Shown: positions 27,894-36,346 of the stretch, one piece after another
Layout of the letters: every line of letters starts with the position of its first letter
Numbering within the stretch: position 1 is the first letter of the stretch
Origin: Clostridium sartagoforme AAU1
GTDB lineage: Bacteria; Bacillota; Clostridia; Clostridiales; Clostridiaceae
Length of the DNA stretch: 64,000 nt
Assembly: GCF_000401215.1 (NCBI RefSeq)
Contig: NZ_ASRV01000092.1
Coordinates: 1-64,000, forward strand
Direction: 5' to 3'
Position numbers and translations under genes: made by a program
Notes under the pieces: generated by a model
The model's database searches: none
Told to the model about the DNA's origin: nothing
Seen by the model: only the letters and a program-made list of their open reading frames with translations

Positions 27894-28637
27894 TTATTGC
27901 TTAATTATTGCTTTTCTAGTTAATAGCCTTGATACTGATATAAATACAATAAATGATATTATAAACGTTAATACAGCTACATATGAATTTCTAATATTCA
28001 ATCCAAATATAGTTGCTATAACCTTCCCCATCCTACTATTAATATTAGGATTAACTGTAATTAGTACATTTAATAGTATAATTATTGCTACTGGTACTAT
28101 TGATACTACTACCTTCATAAACTTATTACATTTATAATAAATTATAGTTATTAAGAAACCTAAAGAAATTGCAGCTAAACATATTGTAGCTTGTAACACA
28201 AATGTATTAAATAAAGTTATAATACTATTACTTTGCACCCAGTCAAAAGAATGATACCAATTCCCATTTCCTATATTGCTATAAGCCATATCGTAAATAG
28301 TTGGACATTTCATAAATATATTATAGATACGGTTAATTATTATATCTATAAAAGACATAAATAGAACAACTGGAATCATGGATAATGCTGTTCCATATAG
28401 AAAATCTTTTCTTGATACATTATTACTCTTCATAAAATAGAAGTTTTCTTTAAATAAATTTAATCCTGCTACAAATAAAAATATTCCTGATGATATTTCT
28501 ATTCCTGAAGAAGATATATTAGCATTTCTTGAAAGAAATACTGAAGCTAGACATACAGTAATAAAAATTGTGTAATAAATTGCTATTGAATTTTTTAAGC
28601 TACTAATATTATATTTAATTATAGATTTTATTTTCAT
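27894..28637 (-). CDS. ABC permease of YtrA-type operon
   Basis: A 247-residue membrane protein with six predicted segments and no recognisable extracytoplasmic domain, the layout of the YtrC/D or BcrB-like permeases. It is the last gene of a GntR-ATPase-permease operon and overlaps the ATPase by one base. Systems like this respond to cell-wall antibiotics in Bacillus (ytr operon), but the ligand here is unknown. Confidence 0.8.
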   Translation of the reverse strand: MKIKSIIKYNISSLKNSIAIYYTIFITVCLASVFLSRNANISSSGIEISSGIFLFVAGLNLFKENFYFMKSNNVSRKDFLYGTALSMIPVVLFMSFIDIIINRIYNIFMKCPTIYDMAYSNIGNGNWYHSFDWVQSNSIITLFNTFVLQATICLAAISLGFLITIIYYKCNKFMKVVVSIVPVAIIILLNVLITVNPNINSRMGKVIATIFGLNIRNSYVAVLTFIISFIVFISVSRLLTRKAIIKQ

Positions 28638-29512
28638 TATTTAACTTCCTCCTCTCCAGTTAAATGGATAAATAATTTTTGTAGTTCTACCTTTGATGTT
28701 TCTAGTTGTAAATCCGTTATTTGCATTTTATTTTCATCATTTATTTTCCCAATAATTGTTGCAGCCTTAAAACCTGCCATAGAATCTATATTAATACATT
28801 TCTTACCCTTTATATATTCTTCAACCCTTTCTGAAGATCCAGATACTAAGTAAGCTTCCCCTAACAAGTTTTCAACTTCATTATTACCTAATACCTCACC
28901 ATTTTTAATTATTATTACTTTTTCTAATATCTCTGAAACTTCTTCTATAATATGAGTTGATAAAACTATAGTTTTAGGTTTATCAATATAATTTGCTACT
29001 AATTCCTTATAAAACATATCCCTATGATTAGCATCTAATCCTAAAACAGGTTCATCAAAAAGCAATACTTCTGCTCCTGATGATAAAGTTATAATAATCT
29101 TACAAATTGATGAATATCCAGTAGATAATTCTTTAAACTTCTTATTAACATTAAGTCCAAATTTATTGCTTAAGCTTAAAGCATAATCCATATTGAAATT
29201 ACTATAAAACTCTTTTGTCCACTTAAATAAATCCTTAATTTTCATTCCTTCAGGATATAAATCTTGCTCTGTCATAAAATATATTTTCCCTAAGACATTA
29301 CTATTTTCTACTACATCTTCATTATCTATTGTAACCTTACCTCCACTTGAGAAGATTCTATTGGTTATAAGATTTAAAAGTGTTGTTTTCCCTGCCCCAT
29401 TTCTACCCAACAATCCATATATCTTATTTTCTTCTATTGTTAATGAAACATTATCTAGAACTCTATGGTTTCCATATTCTTTAGTTAAATTTGATATATT
29501 TATCAATGCCAT
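28637..29512 (-). CDS. ABC ATPase of YtrA-type operon
   Basis: ATPase of 291 residues with Walker A GRNGAGKTT near residue 35, a weak signature LSTGYSSICKI in place of LSGGQ, Walker B VLLFDEPVLGLD near 154 and an STH switch. The degenerate signature with TGY is typical of YtrB-like ATPases. The C-terminal 80 residues are an extra domain of that group. Three base pairs separate it from the regulator gene upstream. Confidence 0.88.
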   Translation of the reverse strand: MALINISNLTKEYGNHRVLDNVSLTIEENKIYGLLGRNGAGKTTLLNLITNRIFSSGGKVTIDNEDVVENSNVLGKIYFMTEQDLYPEGMKIKDLFKWTKEFYSNFNMDYALSLSNKFGLNVNKKFKELSTGYSSICKIIITLSSGAEVLLFDEPVLGLDANHRDMFYKELVANYIDKPKTIVLSTHIIEEVSEILEKVIIIKNGEVLGNNEVENLLGEAYLVSGSSERVEEYIKGKKCINIDSMAGFKAATIIGKINDENKMQITDLQLETSKVELQKLFIHLTGEEEVK

Positions 29513-29515
29513 TAT

Positions 29516-29878
29516 TTATTTCCCCCTCTTAATCATTTCTATAATATCTTCAGTAGATATATTCAGCTTTTTTGCTTCTTCAATTAGTGAAATTATATAA
29601 TTAGAATAAAACTTATCTTTTCTCTTTTGTACTAACTTTTCCTTACTTCCACTTGAAACAAACATTCCAACACCTCTTCTTTTATAAATAATTCCTTCAT
29701 CCACTAATAAATTAAAGCCTTTCGCTACTGTTGCAGGATTAATTTTAAATTTTACAGATATTTCTGTTGTTGATGGTATTGCTTCATCTTCATTAAAAAT
29801 TCCATTTAAAATTCCGTCTTCTATTGATTGTGCTATTTGAATATATATAGGTATTTCACTATAAAAATTTAAGTTCAT
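29516..29878 (-). CDS. GntR-family repressor, YtrA subfamily
   Basis: A 120-residue regulator: GntR winged helix at residues 8-75 (PIYIQIAQSIEDGILNG, then AIPSTTEISVKFKINPATVAKGFNLLVDEG and RGVGMFV) with the short C-terminal helix pair of YtrA members. It heads its operon and probably represses it. I do not see a clear dyad in the 29879-29940 leader. RBS AGGAGG. Confidence 0.9.
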   Translation of the reverse strand: MNLNFYSEIPIYIQIAQSIEDGILNGIFNEDEAIPSTTEISVKFKINPATVAKGFNLLVDEGIIYKRRGVGMFVSSGSKEKLVQKRKDKFYSNYIISLIEEAKKLNISTEDIIEMIKRGK

Positions 29879-29993
29879 AGCTACCTCCTTTTAACTTTAT
29901 AGTATATTATATGTCATTTTAGTTGTATGGTTCATTACTTATGTAATTAACTATATAGCATTTGGTTTTTATTGTCAATAATTTTATAAAAAA

Positions 29994-30016
29994 AGATGAT
30001 GCTATACACATCATCT
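29994..30016 (-). terminator. terminator after NSS transporter
   Basis: AGATGATG (29994-30001) pairs with CATCATCT (30009-30016); a seven-base A run precedes it on the plus strand, so it works leftward. Confidence 0.8.
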
Positions 30017-30041
30017 CTCTATTCACTAATATTAATAAAAT

Positions 30042-31352
30042 TTATATACCACCATATATTATTCCAAGTACTATTACTAATACCGTTATTGTGGTGAATC
30101 CATACTTAGAAAATAATAAAAATTTTTCTCCAACCTTCTTACTTGCTCCCATGTTTATTTCTTCTAAGATATCTTCTTTATCTCTCATAAAATAGAAAAC
30201 TATAAGTACTATTAATGCTCCAAGTGGGGATATTACTATAGTTATAAAATCTGCAAAATTATTAAATAAATCCATATTTAAATTTAGAGGTATTGATAAT
30301 ATAAATAATATAATTGATATTAAAATTGTAGCCTTTTTCCTACTTAATCTTGTTTGGGACATTAAAGCTTCTACTGGTCCTTCCAACATATTGATTGATG
30401 AACTTACAGCAGCAAATATTACACTTAAGAAAAATAACATTGATAATATTTGACCTGCTGGCATTGACTTAAATATAGTTGGTAATGTTATAAATAATAA
30501 TGGTGGTCCTGACATAGGATCTAATCCAAATGCAAATACTGCTGGCATTATAACAAATGAAGCTAATAATGCAGATATAGTATCTAATATTGCTGTACTA
30601 ACTGCTGATCTTGGTATATCCATATCCTTTTCTATATAACTGCCATATACCACCATACCGCATCCATTTAGTGATACTGTAAAAAATGCTTGTCCAAGAG
30701 CCATTACCCATGTATTAATCTTAAATAGGTATTCCCACTTAGGTGTCAATAAGTATCTAACTCCTTCTATAGCTCCTGGTAATGTTAAGGATCTAAATGC
30801 CAATAAAATAAAAATTATAAATAGTAAAGGCATTATTATTTTATTTGCCTTCTCTATACCTTTTGTGATTCCTATAACTACTATAATAAGAGCAATAATT
30901 ATAGCAATTGCATTCCATAATATAGTTTCTTTACTTCCTGAAAAGTTATTAAAGAAATTATCTATTTGTATTTTATTTATTTCTCCTGTTGTACTTAAAG
31001 TGAAATATTTAATAATCCAGCCTACAACTACGTTATAAAACATAAAAACTCCTGCTAATCCTACTGCTGGTATTGATCCTATTAATACTCCACCCTTTTT
31101 TCCCTTTTTCTTAAATGCTTCTTTTATTCCTGTTAATGATCCTCCTTGTGCTGATCTTCCAAAAGTAAACTCTGTAATAAGCCCAGTAGATCCAAGTAAT
31201 AAAACAAATATAAAATATGGTATTAAAAATACCGCCCCTCCATTTTGTCCTAACCTATATGGGAACATCCAAATGTTACCTAAACCTACTGCTGCCCCTA
31301 TGCAAGATATTATAAATCCTGCTCTACTTGTAAAATGCTCTCTTTTCTTCAT
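30042..31352 (-). CDS. Na+-coupled amino acid symporter (NSS/SNF family), probable tyrosine transporter
   Basis: A 436-residue secondary transporter of the LeuT/neurotransmitter-sodium-symporter family with 11 membrane segments. The helix 1 motif AAVGLGNIWMFPY is at residues 20-32 with the unwound Na+-site GLGN. The 11-helix form is shared with bacterial MhsT and TyT1-like carriers of hydrophobic or aromatic amino acids. The family alone does not fix the substrate; the upstream Tyr-rich leader peptide and attenuator argue for tyrosine. GGAGG lies 10 bp before ATG. Monocistronic. Confidence 0.9.
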   Translation of the reverse strand: MKKREHFTSRAGFIISCIGAAVGLGNIWMFPYRLGQNGGAVFLIPYFIFVLLLGSTGLITEFTFGRSAQGGSLTGIKEAFKKKGKKGGVLIGSIPAVGLAGVFMFYNVVVGWIIKYFTLSTTGEINKIQIDNFFNNFSGSKETILWNAIAIIIALIIVVIGITKGIEKANKIIMPLLFIIFILLAFRSLTLPGAIEGVRYLLTPKWEYLFKINTWVMALGQAFFTVSLNGCGMVVYGSYIEKDMDIPRSAVSTAILDTISALLASFVIMPAVFAFGLDPMSGPPLLFITLPTIFKSMPAGQILSMLFFLSVIFAAVSSSINMLEGPVEALMSQTRLSRKKATILISIILFILSIPLNLNMDLFNNFADFITIVISPLGALIVLIVFYFMRDKEDILEEINMGASKKVGEKFLLFSKYGFTTITVLVIVLGIIYGGI

Positions 31353-31385
31353 AACCTACATTCCTCCTTGTTTATATATAAAAAA

Positions 31386-31409
31386 ACCACATAGTTTCTA
31401 CTATGTGGT
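31386..31409 (-). terminator. leader terminator (attenuator) of NSS gene
   Basis: On the minus strand ACCACATAGT pairs with ACTATGTGGT (10 bp, AGAA loop), followed by seven T. It lies only 33 bp before the NSS start codon, so it must be bypassed for expression. Confidence 0.88.
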
Positions 31410-31433
31410 AAATAAACAGGAATTTAAACAAAT

Positions 31434-31458
31434 ACCACACAGTATTTATCTATGTGGT
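31434..31458 (-). promoter_or_regulatory. upstream hairpin, alternative partner of attenuator
   Basis: On the minus strand ACCACATAG pairs with CTGTGTGGT (9 bp). Its 3' arm can also pair with the 5' arm of the terminator at 31386-31409, because the arms share ACCACATAG. This gives two exclusive folds. Confidence 0.75.
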
Positions 31459-31535
31459 TAAATTATCTCTATAAATTTGAGCATAATTAATAACTTATAA
31501 CCATCACAGATACAAACCTTAAATCTTGCTTATGG

Positions 31536-31566
31536 CTTGCATCTATAATTAATTTATAAATACAAG
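31536..31566 (-). promoter_or_regulatory. hairpin directly after leader peptide stop
   Basis: A 13-bp RNA stem including G-U pairs starts 2 nt after the leader-peptide stop codon. A ribosome stalled on, or ending at, the Tyr codons would cover part of it. Confidence 0.6.
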
Positions 31567-31568
31567 TC

Positions 31569-31637
31569 CTATCTATAATAGCTATAATAATAATTTATAT
31601 TAACTTTTATTTTTTTAAAGTTAATTATTTTGCTCAT
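31569..31637 (-). CDS. Tyr-rich leader peptide of NSS transporter
   Basis: A 22-codon open frame encoding MSKIINFKKIKVNI then NYYYSYYR and TAG. Five Tyr codons occur in the last seven codons, all TAT. An AGGAG ribosome site lies 7 bp before ATG and a strong promoter (TTGACA, 17 bp, TAGTAT) starts the transcript about 24 nt upstream. After the stop come a 13-bp hairpin and, 160 nt on, an intrinsic terminator. This is the layout of ribosome-mediated attenuation; Tyr-tRNA shortage would stall ribosomes here. TAT runs can arise by chance in AT-rich DNA, but the full set of signals argues against it. Confidence 0.75.
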   Translation of the reverse strand: MSKIINFKKIKVNINYYYSYYR

Positions 31638-31667
31638 TTTTATTCTCCTAAAAGTATATTTTAATAA

Positions 31668-31696
31668 ATACTATCATCTCTATACATATGTGTCAA
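31668..31696 (-). promoter_or_regulatory. promoter of leader peptide-NSS transcript
   Basis: On the minus strand consensus TTGACA (31691-31696), 17-bp spacer, TAGTAT (31668-31673). Confidence 0.85.
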
Positions 31697-31836
31697 TCCT
31701 TATAAAATATAAAGTTTAAAGAATTTTCTATGTTTTCCTTAAATTTTCTAAATATTATTTTATCTTTCAATGAAATTATGTTGAGTTTATGGTATAATAA
31801 CGAAATGAATAAGATTAGAAATGAGGTATGTTTTCA

Positions 31837-33447
31837 GTGATAACTGTATCGAACGTAAGTTTAAGATTTGGTGGCCGTAAGCTATTCGAAGATGTAAATA
31901 TAAAATTTAATCCTGGTAACTGTTATGGTGTTATAGGTGCTAACGGTGCTGGTAAAAGTACATTTTTAAAAATATTATCTGGAGAAATTGAACCAAATAC
32001 AGGAGATGTTTCTATTCCTGCTAATACAAGAATGTCTGTTTTAAAACAAGATCATTATGAATATGATGAGTTTGAAGTTTTACAAACAGTAATAATGGGT
32101 AACAAAAGATTATATGAAATAATGGAAGAAAAGGATGCTTTATATGCCAAAGCTGATTTTTCTGATGAAGATGGTATAAGAGCTTCTGAACTTGAAGGTG
32201 AATTTGCTGATATGAACGGTTGGGAAGCTGAATCAGATGCTTCTTCTTTACTTCAAGGTTTAGGAATAGGAACTGACATGCACTATAAAAGGATGTCAGA
32301 GCTTGTAGGAGGAGAGAAGGTTAAAGTTCTTCTAGCTCAAGCATTATTTGGAAACCCTGGAATACTAATTCTGGATGAGCCTACTAACCATTTAGACATA
32401 CAATCAATAAACTGGCTTGAAGATTTCCTTTTAAGATTTGAAGGAACTGTAATAGTTGTATCCCATGATAGACATTTCTTAAATACAGTATGTACTGTAA
32501 TGGCTGATGTTGACTTTGGTAAAATCAAGTTATATGTTGGTAACTATGACTTCTGGTATGAATCAAGCCAATTAGCATTACAAATGTCTAAGGATCAAAA
32601 TAAGAAAAAAGAAGAAAAAATTAAAGAATTACAAGACTTTATTGCTAGATTTAGTGCTAATGCTTCTAAATCTAAACAAGCTACTTCTCGTAAGAAGTTA
32701 TTAGATAAGATAACATTAGATGATATACAGCCTTCAAGCAGAAGATATCCTTTCGTTGGATTTAAACCTGAAAGAGAAGTTGGTAATGAAATTTTAACAG
32801 TTGAAGGACTAACTAAGACTATTGATGGAGTTAAGGTCTTAGATAATGTTAGCTTTAGAGTTAATAAAGAAGATAAAATTGCTTTAATTGGTGATAATGA
32901 TATTGCTGTCACAACTTTATTTAAAATACTAAATGGAGAAATGGAAGCAGACAGTGGAGAATTCAAATGGGGAATAACTATAACAAAATCTTACTTCCCT
33001 AAAGATAATAATGAATTCTTTGATGGCTGTGACTTAAGCCTTGTAGACTGGTTAAGACAATACTCTGGTAACACTGTAGAAGAGCAATCAGAATCTTACT
33101 TAAGAGGATTCCTTGGAAGAATGTTATTCTCTGGTGAAGAAGCATTAAAGAAAGCTAGTGTTTTATCAGGAGGAGAAAAGGTTAGATGTATGTTATCTAG
33201 AATGATGTTATCATCTGCTAACGTACTAATGCTAGATCAACCTACAAACCACTTAGACCTTGAATCTATAACTGCTGTTAATAATGGCTTAAGAGATTAT
33301 AAGAGTGTACTTTTATTTGCTTCTCACGACCATCAATTTATACAAACTATTGCAAATAGAATAATTGATATAAAAGAAAATGGTTCAATAGTAGATAGAG
33401 CAATGACATATGATGAATACTTAGAGTTTTCTGGAAAAGCTAAATAA
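31837..33447 (+). CDS. ABC-F family ATPase (YbiT-like)
   Basis: A soluble twin-ATPase ABC-F protein of 536 residues, the family acting on the ribosomal E site. I chose GTG 31837 (MITVSNVSLRFGG, as in homologues); the ATG at 31828 has no spaced ribosome site. NBD1 is intact: GANGAGKST, VGGEKVKVLL, LILDEPTNHLD. NBD2 is altered: its Walker A reads GDNDIAVTT with Val in place of Lys, and Walker B reads LMLDQPTNHLD with Gln in place of the catalytic Glu, while LSGGEKVR is kept. An extended -10 (TGGTATAAT) lies at 31790-31798. Confidence 0.92.
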   Translation: MITVSNVSLRFGGRKLFEDVNIKFNPGNCYGVIGANGAGKSTFLKILSGEIEPNTGDVSIPANTRMSVLKQDHYEYDEFEVLQTVIMGNKRLYEIMEEKDALYAKADFSDEDGIRASELEGEFADMNGWEAESDASSLLQGLGIGTDMHYKRMSELVGGEKVKVLLAQALFGNPGILILDEPTNHLDIQSINWLEDFLLRFEGTVIVVSHDRHFLNTVCTVMADVDFGKIKLYVGNYDFWYESSQLALQMSKDQNKKKEEKIKELQDFIARFSANASKSKQATSRKKLLDKITLDDIQPSSRRYPFVGFKPEREVGNEILTVEGLTKTIDGVKVLDNVSFRVNKEDKIALIGDNDIAVTTLFKILNGEMEADSGEFKWGITITKSYFPKDNNEFFDGCDLSLVDWLRQYSGNTVEEQSESYLRGFLGRMLFSGEEALKKASVLSGGEKVRCMLSRMMLSSANVLMLDQPTNHLDLESITAVNNGLRDYKSVLLFASHDHQFIQTIANRIIDIKENGSIVDRAMTYDEYLEFSGKAK

Positions 33448-33472
33448 GCTAATAAAAATAGCTATATAGTAT

Positions 33473-33507
33473 AAAATAGGATACCGTTTTTGGTATCCTA
33501 TTTTTTT
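33473..33507 (+). terminator. terminator after ABC-F gene
   Basis: A 13-bp stem (33473-33485 with about 33492-33504), loop GTTTTT, T run of seven. Confidence 0.9.
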
Positions 33508-33613
33508 ATATTACTTCAACAACTCTTTTTTCTCGTCTTTTCTATTAACTCATCTCTGTAATTCTTTTAATTTATTATAGCCATTAATCTATGAATTATC
33601 TATAAATTAAAAT

Positions 33614-34957
33614 TTAAAGCCCATTAACTTCTGCCCCTACTTCTTCTTTTTTACTTATTATAAACATAATACTTATTCCTAAAGTAATAACCTCAGCCAA
33701 AGGAATAGTAAGCCATACCCCTGTCATTCCTAAGAAATTAGGTAATAATAATATCAATGGAATTACTATAACCAAACCCCTCATCATTGAAATAGCAAAT
33801 GATTTTCTTGGCTTATTAATAGATGCAAAAAAGGATGTAGTTACAATGTTTATTCCCATAATAATAAATGCACTAAAATAAATATTAATTCCTTTTACAG
33901 CCATAGATAATAATTCTGCATTTCCCTCGTTATTAAATAGGTTGACTATTTCCTCGGAAAAATTAAAGCTTAATAAGTAACATAACATACCTAGTACTAA
34001 TGATAGTATTAATCCATATTTATATATAAATTTGATATCTTTAAGTTTCCCTTCTCCATAACTTTTACTAATTATAGGCTGAATACCTTGAGCTATTCCT
34101 GTAAAAATTGCTACTACTATTAAAGCTAAATTTGCAATTATTCCATAAGCAGCAACTCCTATATTGTAAGATATTCTAAGAATAGTAAAATTAAATATTA
34201 ATATTATTATCCCAGAAGAGAATTCAGTGATAAAAGAAGGTATTCCTAGTGAAATTATGCTTTTTATATCCCCCCTATTAAATTTACATTTAATAAGTTT
34301 AAAGTTATTTTTCTTTCTTATAAAATGAATTGATAATACAGCTAAGCTTAATATTGGTGTAGCTCCTGTTGCAATAGCAGCTCCAAACATTCCAAGCTTA
34401 AATGGAAATATAAATATATAATCCAAAACTATATTACTTAAGCTTCCTAAAATCATTGCTACCATAGCTAAATTAGGTTCATTATCATTTCTTACAAAAA
34501 TAGTTACTATATTATTTAATATAAATACACATGAAAAAGATAAAAGTGTTTTTAGATAACTTCCTGCTAATGGAATTACAGTTTCATCTGCTCCTAAAAC
34601 TTTTACAATATCATAAGAAAATAAAATTCCAATTACAGTTATAATTATACCCACTATAATGCCCATAAATATTGCATGCGTAAATATCCTATTTGCTCCT
34701 TGTTTATTTCCCTTACCCATTTGTATAGAGTACCTTATTCCTGCACCCATACCTATCATTAACCCTATACCACTAACTAAACTCCATAAAGGTAATACTA
34801 AGTTTAGAGCAGTTAATCCAATACTACCTACTCCATTTGCAATAAAAAATGTATCCGCAAGTATATAAAAAGAAAGTCCTATCATACTAATTATATTAAG
34901 TGATACATACCTTACAAATTTTTTAACAATACTATTATTCAATTTATAATTTCTCAT
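33614..34957 (-). CDS. MATE family efflux transporter
   Basis: A 447-residue multidrug/toxin extrusion protein with 12 membrane segments in two homologous halves. The N-terminal half has IGLSFYILADTFFIANGVGSIGLTALNLVLP, typical of the DinF/MepA-like branch of Firmicutes, and GMGAGIRYSIQMGKGN between segments 2 and 3. It uses Na+ or H+ gradients. RBS GAGGAGG lies just behind the terminator-like hairpin of its leader, which also occurs upstream of the ferredoxin operon, so expression may be attenuated. Confidence 0.92.
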   Translation of the reverse strand: MRNYKLNNSIVKKFVRYVSLNIISMIGLSFYILADTFFIANGVGSIGLTALNLVLPLWSLVSGIGLMIGMGAGIRYSIQMGKGNKQGANRIFTHAIFMGIIVGIIITVIGILFSYDIVKVLGADETVIPLAGSYLKTLLSFSCVFILNNIVTIFVRNDNEPNLAMVAMILGSLSNIVLDYIFIFPFKLGMFGAAIATGATPILSLAVLSIHFIRKKNNFKLIKCKFNRGDIKSIISLGIPSFITEFSSGIIILIFNFTILRISYNIGVAAYGIIANLALIVVAIFTGIAQGIQPIISKSYGEGKLKDIKFIYKYGLILSLVLGMLCYLLSFNFSEEIVNLFNNEGNAELLSMAVKGINIYFSAFIIMGINIVTTSFFASINKPRKSFAISMMRGLVIVIPLILLLPNFLGMTGVWLTIPLAEVITLGISIMFIISKKEEVGAEVNGL

Positions 34958-34976
34958 ATAGTTACCTCCTCATAAA

Positions 34977-35134
34977 AATAAAAGCATTAGATGATTCATA
35001 CCCAAAGGCCTAATGGTATGAATCCCTAATGCTTCTTATACAAATATAATGTCCGGCGACATAAATACTCTAAACTATTTAACTAAAATTATTTTATTAA
35101 AATTTAATATCATTGTCAATATGGAAATTTTCTG
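34977..35134 (-). promoter_or_regulatory. duplicated promoter-leader element, copy 1 (MATE)
   Basis: A 158-bp element, aligned by eye to 36172-36329 with 17 differences and no gap. On the minus strand it has TTGACA (35114-35119), 17 bp, TAAAAT (35091-35096), then an untranslated leader with the short hairpin AUGUC-GCCG-GACAU and a long hairpin (34982-35034) closed by AAGCATTAG/CTAATGCTT and followed by TTATTTTT. The hairpin ends about 16 bp before the MATE ribosome site. It looks like an attenuator or riboswitch; I could not match any known riboswitch class. Confidence 0.7.
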
Positions 35135-35151
35135 GACCTCAGAGGTAAAAC

Positions 35152-35745
35152 TCAAACATTCTTATTTAATTTATTCTTTATAATGCATATTCCTTGAGTT
35201 GCTGTACCCATTGGACAATATACGCACCATGACCTAGGCTTATATAAAAGCATTGTAATAATTCCGATTATAGTAGATGTAAGCATTATACTATAAAATC
35301 CAAATGCAAATTGAGCAATCCATGGAGTTATATTTGATAAATCATTAAATTTCCACGGTACCTTAAATGTCCAAATAAGAGTAATTATTTCTTTTAAATT
35401 GTTAGTTCCATTAAAAACTAAGTAAGTGCTAAATAACATATTAGCAAACATAGATAAAAAGAATATTAAAAAGCCATATCTAAACCACTTTGTCTTTAGA
35501 AATTTAGGAATTGGCTTATTTCTTGAAAATTTAGTTCCCATTAGCTTCAATAGTTGTCCCCTTCCACAATATATATTACAATAAGCTTTATTACCCTTAG
35601 TAAAACTTATTATTAGCGGAACTAAAAAGCATATTAGTCCAAGCCAAGCAAATAGTATATTAAATAACCCTAAAGTTAAATATAAAATAGTTGCAATCCA
35701 TAAATAATTATACCACTTCTTTTTGTTTTTACTTTCAATTTTCAT
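35152..35745 (-). CDS. membrane 4Fe-4S protein (NapH-like, partial family length)
   Basis: A 197-residue protein with four or five membrane segments and two cysteine motifs, CNIYCGRGQLL near residue 57 and CVYCPMGTATQGIC near 175. These match the membrane electron-transfer module of NapH/NosR/CcoG-type proteins, but the C-terminal ferredoxin domain is absent. The neighbouring ferredoxin gene (2-bp gap) probably supplies it. The pair may pass electrons across the membrane to an unknown acceptor. The NosR/CcoG role is known for relatives only. Confidence 0.78.
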   Translation of the reverse strand: MKIESKNKKKWYNYLWIATILYLTLGLFNILFAWLGLICFLVPLIISFTKGNKAYCNIYCGRGQLLKLMGTKFSRNKPIPKFLKTKWFRYGFLIFFLSMFANMLFSTYLVFNGTNNLKEIITLIWTFKVPWKFNDLSNITPWIAQFAFGFYSIMLTSTIIGIITMLLYKPRSWCVYCPMGTATQGICIIKNKLNKNV

Positions 35746-35747
35746 AA

Positions 35748-35957
35748 CTAACTTTCCCCTCCCCTTATCTCAATAATAGATGAAGGGCATACATTTGCAC
35801 ACTTAGAACATCCAACACATTTGTCAAAATCAACTTTTGCATAAATCCCCTTATATACAGTGATTGCATTTAGCGGACAATTTTTCTGACATTCTCCACA
35901 TGCAACACAATATTTTGTGTCCACATAAGCCTTTTTTCTAATTATTTGTCTAGACAT
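35748..35957 (-). CDS. 2[4Fe-4S] ferredoxin
   Basis: A 69-residue ferredoxin with two CxxCxxCxxxCP clusters: CVACGECQKNCP near residue 18 and CVGCSKCANVCP near 47. It is the first gene of a two-gene unit with the membrane Fe-S protein and is the likely soluble partner. A 215-bp untranslated leader separates it from the duplicated promoter element at 36172-36329. RBS GGGGAGG. Confidence 0.92.
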   Translation of the reverse strand: MSRQIIRKKAYVDTKYCVACGECQKNCPLNAITVYKGIYAKVDFDKCVGCSKCANVCPSSIIEIRGGES

Positions 35958-36171
35958 AATATTCCTCCCCTAAAATATAAGTATAATTCAAATTATATGT
36001 TTATTTCTTAATTTAAACTGTAACAAAGTCACAGAGCTCATGAACTTTATTACAAAATAACTAAATTAAATTGTTTTATTTCTATGGATAATATAAATTT
36101 ATGTACAACCAGTTAATATGAGAACTTGATTAATCTCTATATTTGCAATTGCAGTTTTATCTCTTAATAAC

Positions 36172-36329
36172 AATAAAAGCATTAGATTATTCATACTAAA
36201 AGGCCTAATGGTATGAATCTCTAATGCTTCTTATATAAATATTACGTCTGGCTATATAAATACTCACAACTACTTAATTAAAATTACTTTATTAAAATAT
36301 AATATTATTGTCAATATGGAAATTTTCTG
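36172..36329 (-). promoter_or_regulatory. duplicated promoter-leader element, copy 2 (ferredoxin operon)
   Basis: Homologous to 34977-35134 over its whole length. On the minus strand it has TTGACA (36309-36314), 17 bp, TAAAGT (36286-36291) and the same AAGCATTAG..CTAATGCTT hairpin with TTATTGTT after it. It lies just past the ROK gene and reads toward the ferredoxin gene. Shared leader conservation includes GCC-x-GAC and the ATTAGGCCTTT hairpin loop. Confidence 0.7.
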
Positions 36330-36346
36330 AATCCCATGGTTAAAAT

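Noticed and set aside
31352-31660. T-box or glycine riboswitch before the NSS transporter
   Set aside because: No T-box antiterminator bulge sequence or glycine-aptamer core is present; the leader peptide plus paired hairpins explains it better.
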